Shown here in pieces: positions 6,843 through 16,100 of a DNA stretch of 21,046 nt. The position numbers and the translations under genes were made by a program. Position 1 is the first letter of the stretch; each line of letters starts with the position of its first letter. Source of the DNA: Bacillota bacterium (GTDB taxonomy: Bacteria > Bacillota > Clostridia > Lachnospirales > Lachnospiraceae); the NCBI GenBank assembly GCA_023415055.1, contig JAEZLZ010000062.1, forward strand, positions 1 through 21,046. Direction: 5' to 3'. The notes under the pieces are model-generated. The model was not told the DNA's origin, made no database searches, and saw only the letters and a program-made list of their open reading frames with translations.

Positions 6843-7988
6843 ATGCCCACTGTAGTACATTATAAATGTCCAAACTGCGGATCCGATATGGCCTTTGACA
6901 GCCAGACCGGCTTCCTGCGTTGCTCCAATTGCGGAAGAACGGACAATATTGAAAACATGAAGAAGAATGCCGAGCCGAACGAGGAAGGGACCTTTCACTA
7001 CGAGGCAGATGAAGAAGACATCAATACAGCCAAATCTGCCTTTGATCGCGACTATTCCGATCCAAATCACGGAGATGATCCAAGTCATCATTCCACCTTC
7101 CGTGACAACGAGGCTCATGAATACCATTGCAAAAACTGTGGCGCAATCCTGATTACAGAAGCCAATACCACAGCTACCACCTGCAGTTTCTGCGGAGCAG
7201 GTGTCGTACTTAGTGATCGCCTGACCGGCAATCTTGCCCCCGCTAAGGTGATACCCTTCACCATCAGCAAGGAACAGGCACAGGAAGCCTTCAAGAAGTG
7301 GTGCAGAAAAGGTCTGCTCACTCCCCGCGATTTTATGACTGCCGATCGTATCAAGAACATCACCGGTATGTATGTCCCCTTCTGGCTCTATGATATGAAC
7401 GGTAGGGGCGAGGCTGAAGCAACCTGTACCAGAGTCCGTACTTATTCCGATGCCAACTGGATCTATACCGAAACTAAGTATTATAATGTATACCGTAAGG
7501 TGGATCTGAATTATTCCCGTATCCCCTGCGATGCTTCCCGAAAGATGGAAGATTCCATGATGGATAAATTGGAGCCCTATCAATATGACAATCTGAAGGA
7601 ATTTAATATGCCCTATCTGGCAGGCTATATCGCTGAGAAGTATGATTTTACGGATGAGGATATGCTGCCCAGGATCAAGCAACGAGTCGGTTCCTATGTC
7701 GATAATTATTTAAGCTCCACCATAAGCGGTTATTCCTCGGTCATGTATCATCGCAAGGATATTAACATCTTCAAGCGCAAAGCCGACTATACCCTGCTTC
7801 CGTTATGGATGGTATGTTACGATTATCGTAAGGCAGAGCATATCTTTGCTATGAACGGACAGACCGGAAAGATCGTCGGGAAGCCGCCGCTCAGCAAAGG
7901 TAAGATATTCTCCTGGTTTGCCGGAGTCAGCGCGGCAAGCTTTCTGCTCTTTCGTATCATTACTCTGATCGGAGGTGCATTAGCATGA
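6843..7988 (+). CDS. ydjG: YdjG-like double zinc-ribbon membrane protein of the PspA operon
   Basis: The 381-residue protein has two four-cysteine zinc ribbons at its N-terminal end: C9/C12 with C27/C30 (CPNC and CSNC) and C96/C99 with C114/C117 (CKNC and CSFC), separated by an acidic, His-containing linker. A large soluble region follows, with PFWLYDMNGRGEAEATCTR near 180-200, and one hydrophobic helix (about 357-378) close to the C-terminus that would tether it to the membrane. TFIIB-type zinc ribbons on a tail-anchored protein beside pspA match B. subtilis YdjG. In that organism YdjG, YdjH and YdjI belong to the pspA operon and YdjG/H/I are linked to PspA membrane recruitment. The start follows GGAGG. 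The stop overlaps the ydjH start by ATGA. Confidence 0.85.
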   Translation: MPTVVHYKCPNCGSDMAFDSQTGFLRCSNCGRTDNIENMKKNAEPNEEGTFHYEADEEDINTAKSAFDRDYSDPNHGDDPSHHSTFRDNEAHEYHCKNCGAILITEANTTATTCSFCGAGVVLSDRLTGNLAPAKVIPFTISKEQAQEAFKKWCRKGLLTPRDFMTADRIKNITGMYVPFWLYDMNGRGEAEATCTRVRTYSDANWIYTETKYYNVYRKVDLNYSRIPCDASRKMEDSMMDKLEPYQYDNLKEFNMPYLAGYIAEKYDFTDEDMLPRIKQRVGSYVDNYLSSTISGYSSVMYHRKDINIFKRKADYTLLPLWMVCYDYRKAEHIFAMNGQTGKIVGKPPLSKGKIFSWFAGVSAASFLLFRIITLIGGALA

Positions 7989-8899
7989 GACAATTCCTAA
8001 ACGTCAAATTACTGCCGGTACTGGCTCTTCTTTTTATCATGGCCTCGGTGATCTCCTTCTCCACGGTTCGCGCTTATGCTTCCGAGTCCGCTGATTCAGA
8101 GATTAGTCAACATGTTTATGATAAAGCAGAGCTTTTATCCACAACTGAGCAGGAAGAGCTGGAGCAAATGTGTATCGATTACGGTACAAAGGTCGGTATC
8201 GATATTATGATCCTGACTCACAATGATCCAAATGCAGTTTACGCGGAGGATTACATAAAGAATTTTGAAGATGAGCTGCCCGTCGGAGACCGCGTCTATA
8301 TCTTACTCGACATGCAGAACCGAGATGTATTCATGGAAGGCTACGGAAAGGCCGAGACCTATATTCACTCGAAAAGAATCTCAGCCATCATAGAGGAGAT
8401 CACACCGGATCTTTCCGCTGGTAACTATTATGATGCCTTTGCTACTTATATCGAGCGTTCCGCCGCTTATATGACGGATGATTCCGAGTTAAATTATGAC
8501 CATGATTATACGGCAGGCAGACCTCAATCCAGCGATCCGAATGCCCCCAACTATGATGCTACCTGGCGTGGGGACAGTGGCTCCGGTTCCACCGAATTGA
8601 CAGACATTCTCTCCAATGTATGGGTACAGTTACTGGCTGCAATCGTCATCGGTATCATCACGGTATCCGTTATGGCTTTTCACTCCAGCGGCAGAATGAC
8701 TGCAGGCAGTGCAAACTACATCGAACAGAACAATTCCGGACTCATCGGACGCAGAGATGATTATGTCCGGACTCAGGTTACCAAAGTAAGAAAGCCTCAG
8801 AATAACAATAACAACAGCGGCGGTTTCAATGCCGGTGGTTTCCGCGGCGGAGTAAGCGGCGGTGGAAGGTCCCACAGCTCCGGAGGAGGAAAATTCTAG
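7985..8899 (+). CDS. ydjH: YdjH-like secreted/membrane TPM-domain protein
   Basis: The 304-residue protein has a signal peptide (basic start, hydrophobic 9-27, probable cleavage near AYA-S at 32-33). A TPM domain follows (about 43-162; HVYDKAELLSTTEQEELE, then GIDIMILTHND and VYILLDMQNRDVFMEGYG), then a linker rich in D, N and S, one TM helix (212-232), and a tail ending in a Gly/Ser-rich, Asn-rich low-complexity stretch finishing GGGKF. This order of domains, including the glycine-rich end, is the normal build of TPM membrane proteins, so the TPM domain faces outside and the tail inside. Its biochemical activity is uncertain. It is translationally coupled to ydjG through ATGA, with GGAGGTG nine bases upstream. 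Confidence 0.85.
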   Translation: MRQFLNVKLLPVLALLFIMASVISFSTVRAYASESADSEISQHVYDKAELLSTTEQEELEQMCIDYGTKVGIDIMILTHNDPNAVYAEDYIKNFEDELPVGDRVYILLDMQNRDVFMEGYGKAETYIHSKRISAIIEEITPDLSAGNYYDAFATYIERSAAYMTDDSELNYDHDYTAGRPQSSDPNAPNYDATWRGDSGSGSTELTDILSNVWVQLLAAIVIGIITVSVMAFHSSGRMTAGSANYIEQNNSGLIGRRDDYVRTQVTKVRKPQNNNNNSGGFNAGGFRGGVSGGGRSHSSGGGKF

Positions 8900-8928
8900 T
8901 AGCCAAGCTTCAAAGCTTACTATATAAT
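8900..8928 (+). promoter_or_regulatory. Possible internal promoter before ydjI
   Basis: TAGCCA (8900-8905) and a perfect TATAAT (8923-8928) are 17 bases apart, directly after the ydjH stop. The -35 is weak. It may give ydjI its own transcript. Confidence 0.4.
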
Positions 8929-8939
8929 ATACGTATACT

Positions 8940-8966
8940 CATACCTTGGGCTTGCCCGAGGGTATG
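8940..8966 (+). other. Leader hairpin upstream of ydjI
   Basis: CATACCTTGGGC (8940-8951) pairs with the segment to GGGTATG at 8966, with one bulge and one G-U pair. No U-tract follows, so this is not a simple terminator. It may be an mRNA processing or stability element in the 137-base ydjH-ydjI gap. Confidence 0.4.
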
Positions 8967-9036
8967 CAGCGAGAACATAAAATCACCATGATATTCTTGA
9001 ATAAAACAAAAGGCAGCATAATGGGAGGAATTCTAT

Positions 9037-9990
9037 ATGGGCATTTTTTCAAAGCAGTTTTCAAACGTTGTTGAGTGGCAGGAGTTCCGTGAAGACATGA
9101 TCTTCTACAAATGGAACAATGATGAGATTAAAAAAGGCAGCCGATTAATCATCCGCCCCGGACAGGATGCGATATTCCTTTATAACGGAAAAATTGAAGG
9201 TATTTTCAAGGATGAGGGAGACTATGATATTGAATCTCAGATCATTCCTTTCCTATCTACCCTGAAGGGCTTTCGATTTGGTTTTAACAGCGGTATGCGG
9301 GCCGAAGTACTCTTTGTTAATACAAAGGAATTTCAAGTAAAATGGGGTACGCAGAATGCGATTAATCTTCCGGTTCAACAGTTACCCGGCGGTATGCCGA
9401 TCCGTGCCTTCGGTACCTTCACCTTCAAGGTCAGTGATTATGTAAAGCTAATCGACAAGGTTGCCGGAGTAAAGGAAAGTTATACGGTTGAAGATGTAAG
9501 GCTTCGTATCGTAGCTATCCTGGATCAGCTTCTCATGAAATGGATCTCCAAAGAAGGAAAGGATATGTTCAACCTTCAGGCGAACTCCTTTGATATCGCA
9601 AATGGGATACGCACCGACCTGGATATGCAGCTCTTCGACTCCGGCTTAAGTGTTACCGGCTTCAATATCATGAGCTTCACTTATCCCGAGGAGATTCAGG
9701 CGATGATCAACAAGACTGCTTCCCATAGTATGGTTGGTGATGTCAGCAAGTATCAGCAGATTGAGTTGACGAACGGCATGACCTCCGGTAAGATGCACGG
9801 CGGCGGAGCAGCATCGGATATGGCCGGTATGATGATGGGCATGAATATGGCGAACCAGATGATGCAGAATATGAATGCTCCCCAGGGGCAATCAGCACCC
9901 TCCGGGAATAAACCGAATTTCTGCCCTAACTGCGGTACCAAGACCGGCAGTGCAAACTTCTGCCCGAATTGCGGACATAAATTAGTATAA
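9037..9990 (+). CDS. ydjI: YdjI-like SPFH-domain protein with C-terminal zinc ribbon
   Basis: The 317-residue protein opens with an SPFH/virion-core-like domain (about 20-235: RLIIRPGQDAIFLYNGK, then FVNTKEFQVKWGT and AFGTFTFKV). There is no N-terminal TM helix. A flexible Met/Gly-rich segment (about 255-290, with AGMMMGMNMANQMM) leads to a zinc ribbon with C296/C299 and C309/C312 (two CPNC motifs). SPFH proteins form membrane microdomain scaffolds. In B. subtilis YdjI is required to bring PspA to the membrane. The Shine-Dalgarno GGGAGG is eight bases from ATG. It is the last gene of the module, followed by a strong terminator. Confidence 0.88.
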   Translation: MGIFSKQFSNVVEWQEFREDMIFYKWNNDEIKKGSRLIIRPGQDAIFLYNGKIEGIFKDEGDYDIESQIIPFLSTLKGFRFGFNSGMRAEVLFVNTKEFQVKWGTQNAINLPVQQLPGGMPIRAFGTFTFKVSDYVKLIDKVAGVKESYTVEDVRLRIVAILDQLLMKWISKEGKDMFNLQANSFDIANGIRTDLDMQLFDSGLSVTGFNIMSFTYPEEIQAMINKTASHSMVGDVSKYQQIELTNGMTSGKMHGGGAASDMAGMMMGMNMANQMMQNMNAPQGQSAPSGNKPNFCPNCGTKTGSANFCPNCGHKLV

Positions 9991-10008
9991 TTAGTTTACA
10001 ACATGTAA

Positions 10009-10058
10009 GCATCCCTTATCTGAGACATTATCACGTCACAGATAAGGGATGCTTTTTT
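10009..10058 (+). terminator. Intrinsic terminator of the pspA-ydjGHI operon
   Basis: GCATCCCTTATCTG (10009-10022) and CAGATAAGGGATGC (10039-10052) form a perfect 14-bp stem followed by six T residues. Confidence 0.95.
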
Positions 10059-10069
10059 ACAAACATATG

Positions 10070-10099
10070 TTTACTATTTCGCTCATAATCTGGTACAAT
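10070..10099 (+). promoter_or_regulatory. Putative promoter of a small transcript
   Basis: TTTACT (10070-10075) and TACAAT (10094-10099) are 18 bases apart and begin 11 bases after the operon terminator. The only thing downstream on this strand is a five-codon ORF and a hairpin. Confidence 0.4.
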
Positions 10100-10143
10100 A
10101 TTCTTTGTATAGAGAAACCAATATGATATGTGGAGGGAATAGT

Positions 10144-10161
10144 ATGGATTACCCATATTAA
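10144..10161 (+). other. Five-codon ORF (MDYPY) with good Shine-Dalgarno
   Basis: GGAGGG lies about six bases before ATG GAT TAC CCA TAT TAA. The hairpin begins two bases after the stop. It could be a leader peptide, a chance ORF on a small RNA, or the surviving start of a deleted gene. Nothing else is coded between 9991 and 10312; the stretch 10212-10312 holds only a small GTCTG/CAGAC palindrome. Confidence 0.25.
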
Positions 10162-10163
10162 AT

Positions 10164-10209
10164 TAAGGGGCAGAAACGACAGCCGATATCGGTCGTTCCT
10201 ACCCCTTAT
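10164..10209. terminator. Imperfect hairpin, possible terminator for small transcript and pgcA
   Basis: TAAGGGG (10164-10170) pairs with CCCCTTA (10203-10209); inner segments AACGAC and GTCGTT continue the stem with mismatches around the palindrome CCGATATCGG. U-tracts are poor on both sides, so termination is uncertain. The position between converging transcripts supports a two-way function. Confidence 0.45.
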
Positions 10210-10312
10210 TACTATTTCTATATTGCAGCTTTCTTAATACTACACGTTCATTACCAGGCTATCCTATTTCAATTAAAGTCTGAGACAGACAGAGTACTTT
10301 CCTGATGAATCC

Positions 10313-12028
10313 TTAGTCAACAATGAATACCTTATCATTCATCAGCTTCTTAATTCTTTGCTCCGCGTCCTCCATCGTCGCACCCTTTACGCCAAAGTAG
10401 AATTTGATCTTCGGCTCCGTGCCGGAGGGTCTGACTGCACACCAGGCATTGTCATTCAATTCGAAGTACAGTACATCGGATTTCGGAAGTCCGGTGGGAG
10501 TTACTTCACCGGTAGCCATATCGGTGATCGTATCCTTAAGATAGTCACGAAGCTTTAACACCTTGTAATCTCCTGCACTCTTCGGAGGATTCTTGCGGTA
10601 GCTTTCCATGATCTCCTTAATCTTCTCCATTCCTGTGATGCCCTTCAGTGTTACGGATACCAAATCTTCCTTGAAGTAGCCATATTTCTCATAAATCTTG
10701 TTCATCTGCTCATAGAGAGTGATGCCCTTGGAACGATAATAAGCGGCTGCTTCGCAGAGGCACATAACTGCAACAATCGCATCCTTGTCTCTGGAATGAG
10801 TTCCAACCAGACAGCCATAGCTTTCTTCGTAACCAAAGATATATTCATTACTTCCGGTCTCTTCAAAGTGTTTAATCTGTTCTCCGATGTATTTGAAGCC
10901 AGTCAGGACTTCAATCAAAGTCGCATGATAATGCTCCGCAATCAAATCAGAGATATTACCGGTTACAATTGTCTTGATCAGAGCGGAATTCTTCGGTAAA
11001 ACACCCTTCTCTGCCTTCTGAGAGAATTCATATTCCGCAATAAGGGCTCCGGTCATGTTTCCGTTAAAGAGTACAAACTCCCCGCTCTCATCCTTTACCA
11101 TGATACCCAGGCGATCTGCATCCGGATCGGTTGCCAGGATCAGGTCTGCTCCAACCTCTTTTGCAAGTTTCCGAGCCAAGGTAAATACCTTCGGATCCTC
11201 CGGATTGGGATATCCTACGGTAGAAAATTCAGAATCCGGCAGTTCCTGTTCCGGTACTATATATACATTCTCAAAGCCAAGCTCTGCGAGTATTCTGCGA
11301 ACCGGAAGATTTCCTGTTCCATGAAGAGGTGTATAGACAATCTTCATCTGCTTGCCTTCTTCACTGATTGGGTTTACTACAAGCTTCTTCAGCTCTGCAA
11401 TATATTTATCATCAATTTCTGTCCCAATGATAGTGAGTAATCCTGCTGATACCGCATCCTCTTTTTTCATCGTCTTGGCAGATGCAAAATCAGTGATCGC
11501 ATTTACCTCCCCGATGATTTCCACGTCCTTCGGATACGTAATCTGTGCTCCGTCCTCCCAGTACACCTTATATCCGTTATATTCCGCAGGATTATGGCTG
11601 GCCGTAATAACAATACCGGCGATACAGCCTAAAGTACGGAGTGCAAAGGATAATTCGGGGGTAGGTCTGAGTGTTTCAAAGAGATACGCATGAATTCCAT
11701 TTGCAGCAAGGCATAGTGCACTGTCCAAAGCAAATTCCGGTGACATTCTTCTTGAATCATAAGCAATGGCAACACCTTTCTTCTCTCCACCCTGCTTTTT
11801 AATCGTATTGGCAAGCCCCTGTGTAGCTCTTCTGACCGTATAAAGGTTCATCCGATTCACACCGGCACCCAAAATACCGCGAAGTCCACCGGTACCAAAT
11901 TCGAGATCCTTGAAAAATCTTTCCTTTATTTCGTTATCATTTCCCTCCAGCGCAGCTAGCTCTGCTCTGGTTACTTCATCAAAGTAGGGGTTCGATAACC
12001 ATTCTTCATACCTCTTCTTATAATCCAT
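10313..12028 (-). CDS. pgcA: Alpha-D-phosphohexomutase (phosphoglucomutase/phosphomannomutase, PgcA type)
   Basis: The enzyme interconverts hexose 6-phosphate and hexose 1-phosphate, feeding UDP-glucose and other nucleotide sugars for envelope glycans. From the chosen start it has 571 residues, close to B. subtilis PgcA. All four active-site loops are intact: TASHNP at 142-147 (phospho-serine S144), DPDADR at 301-306 (Mg2+ ligands), GYEES at 399-403 (sugar binding) and RPSGTEPK at 533-540 (phosphate binding). The N-terminal DYKKRYEEWLSNPYFDE is typical of the long mutase subgroup. I prefer the ATG at 12026-12028 because GGATGAGG lies about nine bases before it. The in-frame ATG at 12041-12043 has AAAGG directly adjacent, which is too close. 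Glucose rather than mannose specificity is an inference from the subgroup. Confidence 0.9.
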   Translation of the reverse strand: MDYKKRYEEWLSNPYFDEVTRAELAALEGNDNEIKERFFKDLEFGTGGLRGILGAGVNRMNLYTVRRATQGLANTIKKQGGEKKGVAIAYDSRRMSPEFALDSALCLAANGIHAYLFETLRPTPELSFALRTLGCIAGIVITASHNPAEYNGYKVYWEDGAQITYPKDVEIIGEVNAITDFASAKTMKKEDAVSAGLLTIIGTEIDDKYIAELKKLVVNPISEEGKQMKIVYTPLHGTGNLPVRRILAELGFENVYIVPEQELPDSEFSTVGYPNPEDPKVFTLARKLAKEVGADLILATDPDADRLGIMVKDESGEFVLFNGNMTGALIAEYEFSQKAEKGVLPKNSALIKTIVTGNISDLIAEHYHATLIEVLTGFKYIGEQIKHFEETGSNEYIFGYEESYGCLVGTHSRDKDAIVAVMCLCEAAAYYRSKGITLYEQMNKIYEKYGYFKEDLVSVTLKGITGMEKIKEIMESYRKNPPKSAGDYKVLKLRDYLKDTITDMATGEVTPTGLPKSDVLYFELNDNAWCAVRPSGTEPKIKFYFGVKGATMEDAEQRIKKLMNDKVFIVD

Positions 12029-12116
12029 ACTCGAAAACCTCATCCTTTCTTAAATCTGGCGAGCAATAAATATTATTGCTATTATTCTATCAATTATTGC
12101 GCAAAACATCTATATC

Positions 12117-12145
12117 ATGATACAATGCTTTTTTTCGAAATGCAA
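12117..12145 (-). promoter_or_regulatory. Putative promoter for pgcA
   Basis: On the minus strand TTGCAT (12140-12145) and TATCAT (12117-12122) are 17 bases apart, about 90 bases before the start. The leader includes a small AGCAATA/TATTGCT hairpin (12063-12081). Confidence 0.45.
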
Positions 12146-12191
12146 TATTTTTTTACTGCAACCTTTGTTCGGATGGGTTTCTATGCGTTAT

Positions 12192-12914
12192 TTAGATTCG
12201 TGCAATTGATGCTTTCACTTCTTCAATACTTTCATCCATATTATAGCCATTTCCGATCAGTATCCCTATGAGTATATACTTCTGGAACAACAACTTCAGA
12301 TCCTTCCCAGCCTTTGCTTCCTTCATCGCTTCCTCAACTAACGGATTGATATAAACAATCAAATCCTCCATCGTCATCATCTGATCCGTGCCGCTTTGAT
12401 CCTGGTTACTTTCTTTCTGATTTGTTCTTTTCGTCTGCATAGAACCCACATGCTTCATATCCATATGATTTAAGTTCAACAGATAGTTATATTTATCCGC
12501 ATGCTTCAGTTCATCCGTCAGTATCTCGAATACCATGTCCCTATAATATTCGGAAGGAAGTCCGGCGCGGATGATGCGGTAACGTTCCATTGCTGCAAGT
12601 TCCCCAAATAATGCCCGCTTTAATCCTTCTACATAGTTCTCCGGCTCCTTAAAATCGGCTTTTGTATTTCTAGGCAGCTCCTCCCCGGTAAAATAATAAT
12701 AGATTTCACGAAACATTTTATTATGGTTCATTTCATCATCTCTGATATCAGAGATAATATCCTTTTCTTCTTTTGTCGGTGCCTCCGAGATTAAAAAATT
12801 GTAAAATATCTCGTCCTCTTTTTCGCCTTGAACTGCCTTTTTGACAAGCCTTAAGGCCTCCTCCAGCGTCTTATAGGGAGGCTCTTCATTACGGTAACCA
12901 CTACTATTGTCCAT
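12192..12914 (-). CDS. Ferritin-like di-iron protein, rubrerythrin family
   Basis: The product has 240 residues from the preferred ATG at 12912-12914, which has GGAG nine bases upstream. The ATG at 12918-12920 and a TTG at 12927-12929 are in-frame alternatives. Two helix pairs carry candidate di-iron ligands: E35 with E61-x-x-H64 (DDEMNHNKMF), and E105 (FGELAAMERYR) with E135-x-x-H138 (TDELKHADKYNYL). That is the four-helix-bundle ferritin pattern. There is no C-terminal rubredoxin CxxC module, so it is not a classic rubrerythrin. After the bundle comes a polar linker of about 30 residues, then another helical segment (about 180-240, with LVEEAMKEAKAGKDLK). In anaerobes such proteins are linked to peroxide detoxification or iron handling; this one's substrate is not known. 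It appears to be a separate transcription unit after rpoC's terminator. Confidence 0.75.
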   Translation of the reverse strand: MDNSSGYRNEEPPYKTLEEALRLVKKAVQGEKEDEIFYNFLISEAPTKEEKDIISDIRDDEMNHNKMFREIYYYFTGEELPRNTKADFKEPENYVEGLKRALFGELAAMERYRIIRAGLPSEYYRDMVFEILTDELKHADKYNYLLNLNHMDMKHVGSMQTKRTNQKESNQDQSGTDQMMTMEDLIVYINPLVEEAMKEAKAGKDLKLLFQKYILIGILIGNGYNMDESIEEVKASIARI

Positions 12915-13040
12915 AGTCATCTGCTCCAATCTATTGATGCTATTATCTTATGCCCCTGCATAAAAATTGTGAGTGAACTCCTATTTCGTGCTCTTGGGTA
13001 TACACATTATTAGTCGAATCAAGGCTTCAAAGTGATTCAA

Positions 13041-13086
13041 AAGAGGATGCAGCAACATCGATTTTGATGTTATACCGCATCCTCTT
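13041..13086 (-). terminator. Terminator at the end of the rpoB-rpoC transcript
   Basis: AAGAGGATGC (13041-13050) and GCATCCTCTT (13077-13086) form a perfect 10-bp stem; a second stem AACATC/GATGTT sits inside. On the minus strand the hairpin runs into a short T run (CCTCTTTTG). It lies 32 bases past the rpoC stop. Confidence 0.8.
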
Positions 13087-13117
13087 AACGTACTTCAAAA
13101 GGAAATATTCTTATCTT

Positions 13118-16100
13118 TTATTTGTCATCGCTGTAATCGTCTTCGTCAATTCCCTTGAGGTTGAAATCTGTCTCTGTCCAGTCACCATCATTGTGAGAGT
13201 TCTCACCATAGTTTACATGGGCATCATCGATACCGGGGATACTGTCTTCTCTCTGAAGCAAATCTCCTTTATGAGAATACTTATCTTCATCGTAGACGAT
13301 CTCTGCAATGCCGTCCTCAGCGTCGAAAAGGCCATCCTCTTCGAACTCGTCATTCCCGAATTCATCACCGAAATCTTCTTCGGAATATTCGAAATTACCG
13401 TACTCGTCGAGATAATTACCTTCGCCGTCTAATTCTTCGGAAAGCATATACTCATCCACCGTATCCGTATCCAGCTTCACAGAACGATATCTCTTCATAC
13501 CGGTTCCGGCCGGAATTAACTTACCGATAATAACATTTTCCTTAAGACCAATTAACGGGTCTACCTTACCCTTGATCGCTGCTTCGGTAAGAACCTTCGT
13601 GGTCTCCTGGAAGGATGCTGCTGATAAGAAGGAGTTTGTTGCAAGGGATGCCTTGGTGATACCAAGCATAACCTGCTTGCCATCCGCCGGCTCTAAGCCC
13701 TCTGCGATTAATCTCTCATTCTCGTCTTCGTATTCCAGGATATCAACCAAGGTACCGGGTAAGAAGTTGGTATCTCCGTTTGTCTCGATTCGGATCTTCT
13801 TAAGCATCTGACGCACGATTACCTCGATATGCTTATCGTTGATTTCAACACCTTGCAGACGGTATACTCTCTGTACTTCCTGGATCATATAATCCTGAAC
13901 CGCACGGATTCCCTTGATCTTCAGGATATCATGAGGATTCACGCTACCTTCGGTAAGCTCATCGCCTGCTTCCAGTACATCGTTATCCTGAACCTTAATT
14001 CTGGAACCGTAAGGAATTAAGTATGCCTTTGATTCCATCGTTTCATTATTTGTAATGATTACTTCACGCTTCTTCTTAGTATCTTTAATCGTTACGATAC
14101 CGCCGAATTCAGCGATAATTGCAAGTCCCTTCGGCTTTCTAGCCTCGAAAAGCTCCTCAACACGAGGAAGACCTTGCGTAATATCATCACCTGCCACACC
14201 ACCGGTATGGAAGGTACGCATCGTCAGCTGTGTACCGGGCTCACCGATGGACTGTGCTGCAATAATACCAACTGCTTCACCAACCTGTACTGCCTCACCG
14301 GTTGCCATGTTCGCACCGTAGCACTTAGCACATACACCGATATGGGATTTACAGGATAATACGTTACGGATCTTAACTTTATCAACACCGGTAGCAATAA
14401 CCCTAGCTGCGCGCTTCGGTGTAATCATATGATTTGCTTTTACAATCATGTTACCGTCTGCATCGTAGATTGTCTCGCAGGAATATCTTCCTGTGATTCT
14501 CTCTTCTAAGCTTTCAATAACCTCTTTACCATCTGTAAATGCTTTGATCCACATACCCGGAATCTCCTGACCTTCACAGCAGTCAACCTCACGGATAATC
14601 AGATCCTGAGAAACGTCAACCAGACGACGTGTCAGGTAACCGGAGTCCGCGGTACGAAGTGCGGTATCGGACAGACCCTTACGAGCACCGTGAGCAGAGA
14701 TGAAGTACTCCAATACGTCAAGTCCTTCACGAAGGTTGGACTTAATCGGTAATTCGATGGTACGACCGGAGGTATCCGCCATAAGTCCACGCATACCGGC
14801 AAGCTGTTTGATCTGCTTATCAGAACCACGGGCACCGGAGTCAGACATCATCTTAATATTATTGAATTTATCAAGTCTGTTTAGCAGAGTGTCGGTAAGA
14901 ACCTTATCGGCATTCTTCCAGGTCTCGATAACGGTATTGTATCTCTCATCCTCGGTCATTCTACCACGTCTGTATTCCTTCGCGATGTTCTCAATGGTAG
15001 CTTCTGCATCTGCAATAATCTGCTTCTTTTCTGCAGGCACTTCCATATCAGAGATGGATACTGTCATCGCTGCACGTGTAGAATATTTGTAACCCAGGGA
15101 TTTAACTGCATCGAGGATCTCAGCAGTCTTAGTAGCTCCATGGATATTGATACATTTCTCGAGGATCGGCTTTAACTGCTTCTTACCAACTAAGAAGTTG
15201 ATTTCAAGGGTTAAGAAATTTTCATCCTTGGTTCTGTCTACAAAGCCCAGATCCTGAGGAATAATTTCATTAAAGATAAATCGACCAAGAGTAGATTCAA
15301 TCGTTCTGGTCTCCTCGACTCCATCCTTGTTAATACCGGTTCTTCTGATCTTAATCATCTCGTGAAGAGAAATTGCACTATTTTCGTAAGCTAAGATAGC
15401 TTCGTTCAAACTCTTGTAGTAATGGCGAACTCCACCTTCCATCTCTCTTACAATCGTCAGGTAGTAGATACCAAGGACCATATCCTGGGAAGGAACGGCT
15501 ACCGGTGCACCATCGGAGGGCTTTAACAGGTTGTTCGGTGAAAGTAATAAGAAACGGCATTCTGCCTGTGCTTCTACGCTAAGAGGCAAATGCACCGCCA
15601 TCTGGTCACCGTCGAAGTCCGCATTGTAAGCAGTACATACGAGCGGATGAAGCTTAATCGCTTTACCCTCAACCAATACCGGCTCAAAGGCCTGAATACC
15701 AAGTCTATGAAGGGTAGGTGCACGGTTCAGCATAACAGGATGCTCCTTAATAACCTCCTCAAGGACATCCCATACCTCAGTCTGAAGTCTTTCGACCATC
15801 TTCTTTGCAGACTTAATATTATGAGCGGTTCCTTTCGCTACCAGCTCCTTCATAACGAAGGGCTTGAATAACTCGATCGCCATTTCCTTCGGCAAACCAC
15901 ACTGATATAATTTTAATTCCGGTCCGACTACAATAACGGAACGACCGGAGTAGTCAACACGTTTACCAAGTAAGTTCTGACGGAAACGTCCCTGCTTACC
16001 CTTTAACATATCGGACAGAGACTTAAGAGCACGATTTCCAGGTCCGGTTACCGGTCTTCCTCTTCTGCCATTATCAATTAATGCATCTACCGCTTCCTGA

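Noticed and set aside
6798..7682. 294-codon minus-strand open frame
   Set aside because: It lies wholly antisense to the ydjG-like gene, which has clear zinc ribbons and a proper ribosome binding site. The antisense product has no recognisable domain.
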